DNA of 64,000 bases. Origin: Undibacterium umbellatum (GTDB taxonomy: Bacteria > Pseudomonadota > Gammaproteobacteria > Burkholderiales > Burkholderiaceae_D). Position 1 is the stretch's first letter, and each line of letters begins with the position of its first letter. The translations under genes were made by a program, and so were the position numbers. Below the pieces are notes generated by a model. The model worked only from the letters and a program-made list of their open reading frames with translations, searched no databases and was not told where the DNA came from. The DNA lies in the NCBI RefSeq assembly GCF_014284125.1, contig NZ_JACOFX010000022.1:1-64000 (forward strand), in the 5' to 3' direction. Shown here piece by piece: positions 25,321 to 33,147 of this stretch.

Positions 25321-26646
25321 TCAGGCGTCGGCAGTTTTCACCAGGCCATCGGGCGTATCTTTGGTTGCTGTTTCCTTGCCATGATTGGCACTGTCACCAA
25401 AGGAGACAAAGCGTGTCATGACCAGTACAGGGATGGCGCTGAGCAAGACCCACAAAAAGAAATTCTTGTAACCCAGGGCAATTTGTATGTCGCCACTGAT
25501 GGTTTTGAAAAATACAAAGCCCAGTTGCATGACACCTGTACCCAGCGCATAGTGGGCGGTCTGGTATTTGCCGGGGGCAACCACTTGCATGATAAACAGG
25601 ATCAGACCAACGAAGCCAAAGCCATAACCAAACATCTCAAATGCCAGCGCGGCAGTGATGATTGTCATGCTCTCGGGCAAACTGCTGCTGAGGAAGAAGA
25701 AGGCCAGGTTGGGAGTATTCATGGCCAGGATCAGCCAAGGCAGGGCACGCTTCAAGCCCAGCCATGAAGCAAAATACCCACCCAGTATGCTGCCACACAA
25801 AAACGCAATCGTACCCGCTATGCCGTAAGCGGTTCCGACTTGATCGGTAGTCAGACCCAGTCCGCCCAGGTTCTTGGCTTCACGCAGGAATAGTGGGCCT
25901 ATGGTTTGTATTTGCCCTTCCGCAGCGCGGAACAGGATAATGAAAACGATGGCCAGCCAGATGCCGGGTTTTTTGAAAAAATCAATAATCACATCTTGCA
26001 AGGTGACGAAGATGCTATGCATGGAGGCTTTAGGTGCAGCATTTTTTTCACCAGGCAATGCCCAGCTGTTATAGAGGCCCAGACTGAATAGCAGGACACC
26101 CATGATGGCAAAAATAATGGTCCATGCTTGAGCGGGAGGCAAGGTTTTTTCCAGGTAACCAGCCAGATACACCAGGCCACCCAGGGAAATAAATTTTGCT
26201 CCATTAAAAAATGCACCTTGCCAGCCTGCATACTTGGCTTGCAGTCTGTTGCTGAGGCTGGCCATATACAAGCCATCGGCGGCGATGTCATGCGTCGCTG
26301 AGGAAAACGCCACGACGCCGAACAAGGCAATGCTGATTGCAAAATAGGCTGGCAACTGAAGTGACAGTGCCACCAGGCCCAATGCCGCGCCACCAATCAG
26401 TTGGAATATGATGACCAGCATTTTCTTGCTGCCAGCAGCCTCAAGGAAAGGACTCCACAATGATTTGAAGACCCAGGCCAAGCCAAGCAGACCTGTCCAG
26501 TGAGCAATCTGGTCGTTTTGTACACCCATGCTTTTATACATCAGGCCAGCGATCAGGGCGACGGCGTAGAACGGCAGGCCGGATGCAAGGTACAGGCTGG
26601 GCACCCAGCGCATGGGATGGGGTGTATTGGTTTTTTCTATGCTCAT
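25321..26646 (-). CDS. AmpG-like MFS transporter, probably for amino-sugar compounds
   Basis: An inner-membrane MFS carrier of 441 residues with 12 or more hydrophobic segments, starting at MSIEKTNTPHPMRW. The open frame continues 36 codons further upstream (to 26754), but that part is basic and unlike the family. It has AmpG/PAT-family features such as the GLYMASLSNRLQAKYAGWQGAF loop. It diverges from the NagX-like gene across a 399-base region with candidate GlcNAc-regulator sites. Similar carriers sit next to nagX in GlcNAc regulons, so import of GlcNAc, chitobiose or anhydro-muropeptides is likely; the exact substrate is open. Confidence 0.82.
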   Translation of the reverse strand: MSIEKTNTPHPMRWVPSLYLASGLPFYAVALIAGLMYKSMGVQNDQIAHWTGLLGLAWVFKSLWSPFLEAAGSKKMLVIIFQLIGGAALGLVALSLQLPAYFAISIALFGVVAFSSATHDIAADGLYMASLSNRLQAKYAGWQGAFFNGAKFISLGGLVYLAGYLEKTLPPAQAWTIIFAIMGVLLFSLGLYNSWALPGEKNAAPKASMHSIFVTLQDVIIDFFKKPGIWLAIVFIILFRAAEGQIQTIGPLFLREAKNLGGLGLTTDQVGTAYGIAGTIAFLCGSILGGYFASWLGLKRALPWLILAMNTPNLAFFFLSSSLPESMTIITAALAFEMFGYGFGFVGLILFIMQVVAPGKYQTAHYALGTGVMQLGFVFFKTISGDIQIALGYKNFFLWVLLSAIPVLVMTRFVSFGDSANHGKETATKDTPDGLVKTADA

Positions 26647-26907
26647 GGACTTGTCTCTACAGATTAATTTTCTTGAAACCCGTGTTCTCGGTTTATTTGT
26701 TTTGTATTTCCTTGCCAGCGCTACAAACATACTAGCCACAAAATTGCCGGTCAACTGGTTTTATATTTGCAATGCCACTTAAGTGCCAGTAAGATGTGGA
26801 TCACTTGAAATTGGTCTGTAATTGTAGGCGGCTTGTCTGTGAATTTTCGATATTTTTACTATGGAAATAGGTTTTTTTTCATAGCTTTAATATACAAGAC
26901 CAGATTC

Positions 26908-27028
26908 AATACCACTTTGTCAGATTTTAACACTGGTATTATCCTGCGTGTGACCCGGTTCCAGGCTTTTTCTTTGGTCGGGTGATGTAGCAGGCATAAA
27001 TTGGTATTTCTGCACTGGTCTCAGTGCA
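26908..27028. promoter_or_regulatory. candidate GlcNAc-regulator operators in a divergent promoter region
   Basis: Two palindromes lie here. AATACCACT (26908-26916) and ACTGGTATT (26932-26940) form an inverted repeat built of TGGTAT half-sites; ATACCACTT also occurs before the kinase operon. Closer to the gene, TGCACTG-GTCT-CAGTGCA (27011-27028) is a perfect 7+7 palindrome ending 3 bases before the Shine-Dalgarno sequence. Either could bind the HutC-type regulator encoded at 5040; DasR/NagR sites have TGGTCT-like halves (established), but the match is partial. The rest of 26647-27045 is AT-rich and holds no gene. Confidence 0.45.
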
Positions 27029-27045
27029 CTAGGGAGAACTTGGAT

Positions 27046-28119
27046 ATGTCTACAGTAAAACGTTACGCAGCATTGGATGCCATGCGAGGCTTAACGGTCG
27101 CCGCCATGCTTTTTGTCAATAATGCTGGTGACTGGTCGCATGTCTTCCCCTGGCTGGAACATGCCGCATGGCATGGTTGCACGCCTGCGGATTTTATTTT
27201 TCCATTTTTCCTGTTCATACTCGGTGCTTCTTTGGCGATGTCGCTTGATGCACAATTAGGCAAGGGCATGGATGTGGCTGCGGTGCGCAAGAGCATACTC
27301 TGGCGCAGCCTGCGCATGTTCCTGCTGGGCGTGGTCTTGCATTTGATTGCCTGGGCATTGATTGATGGCCGCCACTTCCGCCTTATGGGCGTCTTGCAGC
27401 GCATAGGCATTTGCTATGCGGTGGTTGCCTGCCTGATTATTCATGTGCGGCAATTGTCCAGCCAGGTCATGGTTTGCCTTGCTGCCATGCTGGCTTATTG
27501 GGCCTTGCTGGTATGGAGTGGCTCTTATGAGCCGCACCTGAACCTGGTGGACAAGATAGATACGGCAGTGCTGGGCAAGCTGGCCTATAGCTATGATGTA
27601 CAAACCGGTCTGGCACAAGAGCCTGAAGGTTTGCTGTCAACCCTGATGGCCATGGTCAGTGTCATCTTCGGTGTCTGGGCGGGCAGGGCCATGCGGGATG
27701 GTCAGTTGAAGCAAATGCTGGCAGGTGCTGCCGGCTTGATCTTGCTGGCGCTGATCTGGTCGGCTTATCTGCCCTTCAACAAGCAATTGTGGACACCATC
27801 CTTTGTTTGCTGGACCAGTGCCTGGGCGATCTTGCTTTTGTTGGGCATGCACTTGTTGATAGACAAGCAGTGCTGGCCAGCCATAGGAAAAAGTTTTGGC
27901 GTGAACGCGATAGCTGCTTATGCCGGAGCCTGGCTGGCGACTTGTGTATTGGCCTGGACTGGGTGGGATAATGCGATTTACCAACAAGTATTTGCACCAA
28001 TGCTGGTCAGGCAATTTGGCGAAAATTTTTCATCCTTCGCCTATGCCGCTGCCTTTACTTTGGTATTTGCTGCCCTGACTTTTGCGATGAACAAAAAGGG
28101 GTGGCGAATTACTATTTGA
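27046..28119 (+). CDS. nagX: NagX-like membrane protein (DUF5009 / heparan-alpha-glucosaminide N-acetyltransferase-like)
   Basis: An integral membrane protein of 357 residues with about ten hydrophobic segments. The N-terminal motif RYAALDAMRGLTVAAMLFVN and the WHGCTPADFIFPFFLFILG region define the DUF5009/HGSNAT-like family, known in proteobacterial GlcNAc regulons as NagX. It may transport or transacetylate an amino sugar; the activity is not established. The ATG at 27046 has AGGGAG 8-9 bases upstream, better than the ATG-free extension to 27001. It is divergent from the AmpG-like carrier and followed by a strong terminator. Confidence 0.87.
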   Translation: MSTVKRYAALDAMRGLTVAAMLFVNNAGDWSHVFPWLEHAAWHGCTPADFIFPFFLFILGASLAMSLDAQLGKGMDVAAVRKSILWRSLRMFLLGVVLHLIAWALIDGRHFRLMGVLQRIGICYAVVACLIIHVRQLSSQVMVCLAAMLAYWALLVWSGSYEPHLNLVDKIDTAVLGKLAYSYDVQTGLAQEPEGLLSTLMAMVSVIFGVWAGRAMRDGQLKQMLAGAAGLILLALIWSAYLPFNKQLWTPSFVCWTSAWAILLLLGMHLLIDKQCWPAIGKSFGVNAIAAYAGAWLATCVLAWTGWDNAIYQQVFAPMLVRQFGENFSSFAYAAAFTLVFAALTFAMNKKGWRITI

Positions 28120-28140
28120 GTATTGTCTGGGACGGATGCT

Positions 28141-28177
28141 CCAGCCAGATGCGGCAGCTGGCTGGGGCAGTTTTTTT
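28141..28177 (+). terminator. rho-independent terminator after nagX
   Basis: CCAGCCAG (28141-28148) pairs perfectly with CTGGCTGG (28158-28165); a run of seven T follows 5 bases later (28171-28177). It ends just at the stop codon of the convergent HDOD gene. Confidence 0.75.
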
Positions 28178-29012
28178 ACATCATCAGGGCAGTGGCGAGC
28201 GTATCAATTTGCTCTTCCTGCTCTTCCATGATGATCTGGAAGCTGCTGTCCTCAGTGTCAAAATTCAGGCGACGGGCAAAGCGTTTATTGTATTCCCTGT
28301 CTACATCGTGCAGGGGTGACAATACCGGCGCGATATCATTTGCCAGGATCAGGGTGTCACCAAGGGACTCTGGCGGGAAGGCGCAAACGCCGTGCCACAT
28401 GGCTTCCACCGCGTTCATGACACTCTCAGGTATATTCAACTGGCGCATGATGCCTCGGCCTATCATGCGCTCACCATATTCGATCCAGATTTCTGGTTCG
28501 CCATCAAGCAAGCCAGGGAATTCTTCTGCACGCGAAATCAGGTAAAAACCACCTATCTCATGCACGATACCCGCAAACATGGCGGTTTCAGGATCAACCC
28601 TGGTCACTTGTTTGGCAATCACCTGCGCCAGGGAAGATACGTGGGCAGAGTGCTCCCATAGTCTGTCAGCCTTGGCTTTCAAGACCGGGTCTGTGACCTT
28701 GCTATTGAGCTGGCGTACGATGACAGCAGCCAACATAGCTTTCAGGGTGCGAAAACCCAGGCGGTTAACTGCCAGCCTGACATGCGTGATTTCATTGGTG
28801 GAGCGGCGGTAGGCGGCTGAGTTGGCAATTGCCACGGTGCGTGCAGAAAGCAGCGGGTCGGCCATGATGAGTTTGGCTGCCGTATCGATATGGCAATCAG
28901 GATCATCAAGGATACGCTGTAGTTTTAGCGAAGCTTCCACATTGGTAGGGAAGACGATATCCCCACGATTGACTTCCGCGGCTATGCTTTTAAAAATTTC
29001 CAACCTGTCCAT
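28176..29012 (-). CDS. HDOD-domain protein
   Basis: A cytoplasmic protein of 278 residues occupied almost entirely by one HDOD domain (about 12-210), a degenerate HD-fold used in bacterial signalling without confirmed catalysis. Typical features are FPTNVEASLKLQRILDDPDC, ADPLLSARTVAIANSAAY and FAGIVHEIGGFYL. The ATG at 29012 has GGGAG 6 bases upstream; the open frame extends 12 codons further without a better site. It is monocistronic and convergent with nagX. The role is unknown; HDOD proteins often act in c-di-GMP, stress or motility control. Confidence 0.88.
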   Translation of the reverse strand: MDRLEIFKSIAAEVNRGDIVFPTNVEASLKLQRILDDPDCHIDTAAKLIMADPLLSARTVAIANSAAYRRSTNEITHVRLAVNRLGFRTLKAMLAAVIVRQLNSKVTDPVLKAKADRLWEHSAHVSSLAQVIAKQVTRVDPETAMFAGIVHEIGGFYLISRAEEFPGLLDGEPEIWIEYGERMIGRGIMRQLNIPESVMNAVEAMWHGVCAFPPESLGDTLILANDIAPVLSPLHDVDREYNKRFARRLNFDTEDSSFQIIMEEQEEQIDTLATALMM

Positions 29013-29237
29013 GACTTTCTCCCGGTAATCATCTGGCGATCCCTCCACTCATTGGCCTGTTTGCTACATGAACTCGCATGTTGTGGCTAATACATCATAC
29101 TAAAAGTTGCCATGAGGAATGATCGACTGCCTTCATGATAGTCAAAAAATTCTCAAAAGCAACTTTAAATTTAACTTTATTTTGCAATCATTCTCAGTCT
29201 GCCAATAGCATACGCGCTAAGAGAAATGATGCAAGTT

Positions 29238-30533
29238 TTAATCAGGGGGGTAATTTACCAAAATTTCCACCACTGCGTATATAGACGGAAAATCATCTCT
29301 TTGTACTTTGGCATGGTAAACCCCGCTTTTTGTCGGTGCAGTATAGACGCCTTGCAGGCTGATTTCTCCAGCGCCAGCTTCGACGATGCTCCAGCTGACT
29401 GGCTCGCGTAAGTACTCGACATTGGGCGGATAGTTGATATCTGCTTTTAGTGCAATGTTTCCACCCGGCATGACGTTGACGATGTGGTGCGCTACACTCA
29501 GGGTCGGAACAAAGCCGGGTGAGGTAGTATTGACGATCACCAGTGCCGTTGCACTAAGGGTAGGGAAGTCTTCTCTTTGTGCCCGTACATGATAAATGCC
29601 AGCCTTGCTGGGGGCGGTGTACTCACCATTGCTGCTGATGCTGCCACCGTCTGCTTCCACAACTTGCCATTTGACCGGCTGGCGAATGTATTCGACGTTT
29701 TGCAGATAATCGATTTTTGCCGTGATCACTTGCTTGCCAGCTGGTTCTAGTATCAGTGCCGCCGGGAAAACATCGATTCTGGCAGCGGTTTCCCACAAGC
29801 CTGGGCCGCTGCAAGATAAAGATTTCCCATCCTCTCCCATCACTACGCAACCGTGGCGGCCAAATGCCATGATGCCGGGCGTGGTTTTGGTCAGCATATT
29901 CAACAAAGGTTGATACAGATTGTTGGCCAGCGCGAGGTTCAAGGTATCCAGCATTTTGTCTTGTGTATCTCCAGCGCCGGGGTTTGCTGTGGTGGCTGCT
30001 TTCAGGGGGCGGCTTAAAAAGTCGCTGAGGCTGCTGGTATCGAGCAAGCCACTCAATACGGCACTGACATCGGCTTGCGCCGCTTTGATATTGCCTGCAG
30101 TCGCTGTCTTGCTGATGGTATCGAAGTCCGGATTGGCAAATACCTTATTCATGTCAGCCAGCATTAGTCTGGTGGAGAGCATTTCCGTCAGGGGTGTCAG
30201 ATTGATGGTGCCGTCACTGGTGGCAATGGCATGCAGTGTTCTTGAATTGCCGGGATTGGTGGTTTCCAGTACGCAGGGTAAAGAGCTGCCCGCTGGTAGG
30301 GAAATTTCAAACGTGCCGTCGATCGCTGTCTTCGTGGCACCGTTGCCTGATCGGCATTTGACATTGACAATTGCGCCAACAATGGCCAGGCCAGCCGCTG
30401 CCGTGCCACGCAAAGTTGGGCCTGCAACTTGTGGGGCTTGAGTATTAAGAGTACTACTAGCACCGCCGCAGGCCAGCAGCAGGCTGCTAATCAGGCAGAT
30501 ACTGCCTGTAAGTATGAGTTGTCGGGCGTTCAA
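29238..30533 (-). CDS. lipoprotein with tandem Ig-like repeats
   Basis: A lipoprotein of 431 residues with lipobox LLLAC (lipidated C22). Residues about 35-95 look like a carboxypeptidase-regulatory-type beta domain (GTAAAGLAIVGAIVNVKCRSG). The C-terminal third consists of two closely similar units of about 85-90 residues, each with NVEY(I/L)R(Q/E)PV-W and GxYTAP(S/T)K(A/S)GxYH, resembling bacterial Ig-like (BIG) domains. Probably surface or periplasmic and structural or adhesive. It stands alone between the HDOD gene and a broken gene. I do not recognise the full architecture. Confidence 0.8.
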   Translation of the reverse strand: MNARQLILTGSICLISSLLLACGGASSTLNTQAPQVAGPTLRGTAAAGLAIVGAIVNVKCRSGNGATKTAIDGTFEISLPAGSSLPCVLETTNPGNSRTLHAIATSDGTINLTPLTEMLSTRLMLADMNKVFANPDFDTISKTATAGNIKAAQADVSAVLSGLLDTSSLSDFLSRPLKAATTANPGAGDTQDKMLDTLNLALANNLYQPLLNMLTKTTPGIMAFGRHGCVVMGEDGKSLSCSGPGLWETAARIDVFPAALILEPAGKQVITAKIDYLQNVEYIRQPVKWQVVEADGGSISSNGEYTAPSKAGIYHVRAQREDFPTLSATALVIVNTTSPGFVPTLSVAHHIVNVMPGGNIALKADINYPPNVEYLREPVSWSIVEAGAGEISLQGVYTAPTKSGVYHAKVQRDDFPSIYAVVEILVNYPPD

Positions 30534-30720
30534 TTTATCGTCTCACTAATTGTTTTGTCGTTCTATCAGCATAGATGCTGATGCCTTGGACATATTCATG
30601 GAGATGTCGATAAATTGTCATTGTTTTGTACTCATGGCAAGTTTGCGCAAGACGATTGCCGCTCGGTTTGGGATTTGCAGATCGTATTCAATTCATTTCC
30701 ATTAGCGTCCACTGGACTTG

Positions 30721-31176
30721 TTACACCACTCTCTTGTCAGCATCATTCAATATAGATGTTAGTGCGGGAATGCTGGCTTTCTCTTGCAAATCGCCCAGGG
30801 CATGGGCAACGCTTGATCTTACTCGCGGATCGTCATCCTTCAACAAGTGCAACATAGCATCCAGCCAGCGAGTTTCGCCGATATCGCCAAGTGCGCCATC
30901 TGGGTCACTTAGCAGGGCAGCTATGGCAGGACAGGTTTCAGGAAAGCGCATTTCACTTAAACCCCAGACAGCTATTTGCCATATTGCCGGGCGTTGGCCT
31001 TGCAAGGCGAGTGTCATCTTGTGCCACACGGTCAACTCACTCGCAAAGCCCGCTTCGAAAATAATGGTGTGATTGCCACTACCCGCATGGAATTCATGCA
31101 GCTGACATCCGCCTACGTTAACGATGCCGTCAAACCAATTGCGGCCGCACGATTGCTGAGACAGATTGCTGAAATG
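30721..31176 (-). pseudogene. alpha/beta-hydrolase N-terminus fused to HEAT-repeat remnant
   Basis: The minus frame is open from a TAG at 31177-31179 to 30721. Its first 45 codons look like the start of an alpha/beta hydrolase (VNVGGCQLHEFHAGSG, HTIIFEAGFASELTVWHKM) but have no start codon. The frame then runs straight into about 90 residues of HEAT repeats (WQIAVWGLSEMRFPETCPAI, DDDPRVRSSVAHALGDLQ, KASIPALTSILNDAD). Neither part is complete: the hydrolase lacks its nucleophile elbow. An internal TTG at 31035 could express the HEAT part alone (104 residues), but has no good ribosome binding site. I read it as deletion-fused gene debris. Confidence 0.6.
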
Positions 31177-31186
31177 CTAGCGGAAA

Positions 31187-31222
31187 TAGAAAAGACCTGC
31201 GCCTTTGGAAAAGAGGCAGGTC
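31187..31222 (-). terminator. rho-independent terminator after the phytase gene
   Basis: On the minus strand the stem GACCTGC (31216-31222) pairs with GCAGGTC (31194-31200) and is followed directly by TTTTCTATTT. It ends the receptor-phytase operon. Confidence 0.8.
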
Positions 31223-31275
31223 CTTGCTATGTGAACTTTAATTGCGATATCGATACTGCGCTTTGGAAGCGCGCG

Positions 31276-33147
31276 CTAATCCAGCTTGAAGGCCTTGGCG
31301 ATAGCCTTCCAGGCTATGTACTTGAAGTTTTGCGTACCATCTGGCAGGCGCTTGTAGCCATCCTGTACCACCAGCATGCCGTTGGCAAACTCGCCGCCAA
31401 AATTAACGGCGCTGACATCAAGTCCATCTGTTTCTGATGTGCCATCTATGCCCTTGGCCAGATTCAAACCTATGCGGAATTTGCCGCGCAGGCGATACGG
31501 TGCTTGCGTCTCCAGCACCAGGTAACTGTTGTCACCCTGGCTGGACACCAGCAAGTAATTTGCCTTTTCACCAAAATAAATGGACAGACCTTCGACATCG
31601 GCGACCAGTTGTTTACCTACAGGCATGACCATCTGCATATCTGCAGGTTGATCGGCTTTGGCTGATGTAACCCAGACGCCGCGTTTTTCTTCACCGATGA
31701 AGAGACGGTCAGTCTTGTCGTCTGCCACACAAGCTTCTGGTTGGCTGCCCAGTTTGAAGTTGCGCACCAGGCTGCTGCTGAAGCCTTGCTCATTGTGCGT
31801 AATGCGGAATTGCTGAAAAGTGCCATCCTTGTCATTCACAAAAGCTTCGAGGCCACCAGTGCGTGGCTGGTACAAACAAAAGCCATAGATTTTGTCCAGT
31901 TTGGTGGCAAAGCGTGCTGCCTCTGACACTTGCCCCTGACCATTGATGACGTATAACACCAGGCTGTTTTCATCACGCTGGGTCGCCATGGCGATATCAA
32001 AACTTTGCTGGCCCCATTTGATGTTTTGGCGGACGTCAACGTTGTTGAGGCGACCGCTTTCCAGTAATTGGGTTTGCTTGCCTTGCATGTCATACACCAG
32101 TAAGCCTTGCTTCTTGTTGGTGCCCAGTACACGCGACAATGTGGCATCTTGCGGATGCACCCAGATGGCTGGATCATCGGCAGCATCGCCATAGCGGGCG
32201 ACTGTATTGGTCTGTACCGCCGGTTCTATGACGGTAACCTCTGGGCTTGCTGCGGTATGCATCCAGGCTGTGCTGCTGCCGCGCCAGGTCTTTGCCTGCT
32301 CATCGAGTAGCAGCATGTCAAGCTTGCCGTTGGCTGTCTGCACCTGGATATTTGCTGCGCTGTATGGCAGGTTCACGACCTGGGCAGGCTGGAAATGCTG
32401 TCCCTCTTTCTGGCGATACAGATGCAGCTTTCTGCCCTTGGCATCCAGCACTGCCACGCCGCCTGGCGCTGCACTGATGGCTGAGGCTCCACCTTGCAAT
32501 TTTCCAAACGGGGCAGCCATGGCGACAGGTTTTAGTTTGGCTGAAGTTTCTGCTTCTGCGGTAAATGCCCATACACCGCTATCAGGCGCGTTCAGGTAAA
32601 GTGTCCGGCTTTGGTCATCAACACGGCAATGCTTGCTATGTGGAGGCAGGGCCAGCTTGCGCACCAGCTGCGCACTGTCATTATGCATGACCCATTGCTC
32701 GCTCTGGCCTTCCTTGCCGATCAGGAAGACATGATCCAGCTGCTGTGCATCGCGATACAGACACAGGCTTTCCAGTGAAAAATCTGGCGATGCCATGCTG
32801 GTCTGTAAACGCATTTTCCCGGTTTTTACATCCGCCACATAGGCATAGGTTTTTTGTGTGTCGGCATCCATGAATACCGCCAGCATACCATCTGCATGAG
32901 GGCGTGCATCCAGGTGCTTTGCTCGCAGGCTGACTTTGCTGCGTTCCTTGCCAGCGGCGTCAAGCAGGCGCAGACCTTGTTTGTCGAGCAGGAGCCAGCC
33001 ACCATCTGGCAGCGCGACAATTTCCTGCGCGCGACCGGCGACGGCGGGTGGCAGGCTGGCTGCCGAAGCGGACGCACTGCAGGAAAAAGCTGCCAGAAAA
33101 GCCAGGCTGGATATCAGATATTTTGTTTTCATCATTTTCAATTTCAT
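31276..33147 (-). CDS. beta-propeller phytase with N-terminal propeller-like extension
   Basis: It probably hydrolyses phytate (inositol hexakisphosphate) in the periplasm or outside the cell. The protein is 623 residues with a signal peptide (about 1-29, ending ASA). The beta-propeller phytase domain spans about 285-620, with YGDAADDPAIWVHP, GTNKKQGLLVYD and DVEGLSIYFGEK marking the calcium-dependent active-site face. The first 280 residues form an extra region with strand-rich repeats, perhaps a second incomplete propeller as in dual-domain phytases. Its ATG overlaps the receptor stop (TGATG), showing coupling. Other ATGs at codons 5 and 6 are possible starts. Confidence 0.88.
   Translation of the reverse strand: MKLKMMKTKYLISSLAFLAAFSCSASASAASLPPAVAGRAQEIVALPDGGWLLLDKQGLRLLDAAGKERSKVSLRAKHLDARPHADGMLAVFMDADTQKTYAYVADVKTGKMRLQTSMASPDFSLESLCLYRDAQQLDHVFLIGKEGQSEQWVMHNDSAQLVRKLALPPHSKHCRVDDQSRTLYLNAPDSGVWAFTAEAETSAKLKPVAMAAPFGKLQGGASAISAAPGGVAVLDAKGRKLHLYRQKEGQHFQPAQVVNLPYSAANIQVQTANGKLDMLLLDEQAKTWRGSSTAWMHTAASPEVTVIEPAVQTNTVARYGDAADDPAIWVHPQDATLSRVLGTNKKQGLLVYDMQGKQTQLLESGRLNNVDVRQNIKWGQQSFDIAMATQRDENSLVLYVINGQGQVSEAARFATKLDKIYGFCLYQPRTGGLEAFVNDKDGTFQQFRITHNEQGFSSSLVRNFKLGSQPEACVADDKTDRLFIGEEKRGVWVTSAKADQPADMQMVMPVGKQLVADVEGLSIYFGEKANYLLVSSQGDNSYLVLETQAPYRLRGKFRIGLNLAKGIDGTSETDGLDVSAVNFGGEFANGMLVVQDGYKRLPDGTQNFKYIAWKAIAKAFKLD

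Noticed and set aside
30976..31437. 154-codon plus-strand frame over the phytase 3' end
   Set aside because: It covers the phytase terminator hairpin and the hydrolase remnant in antisense; the minus strand carries the recognisable sequences.
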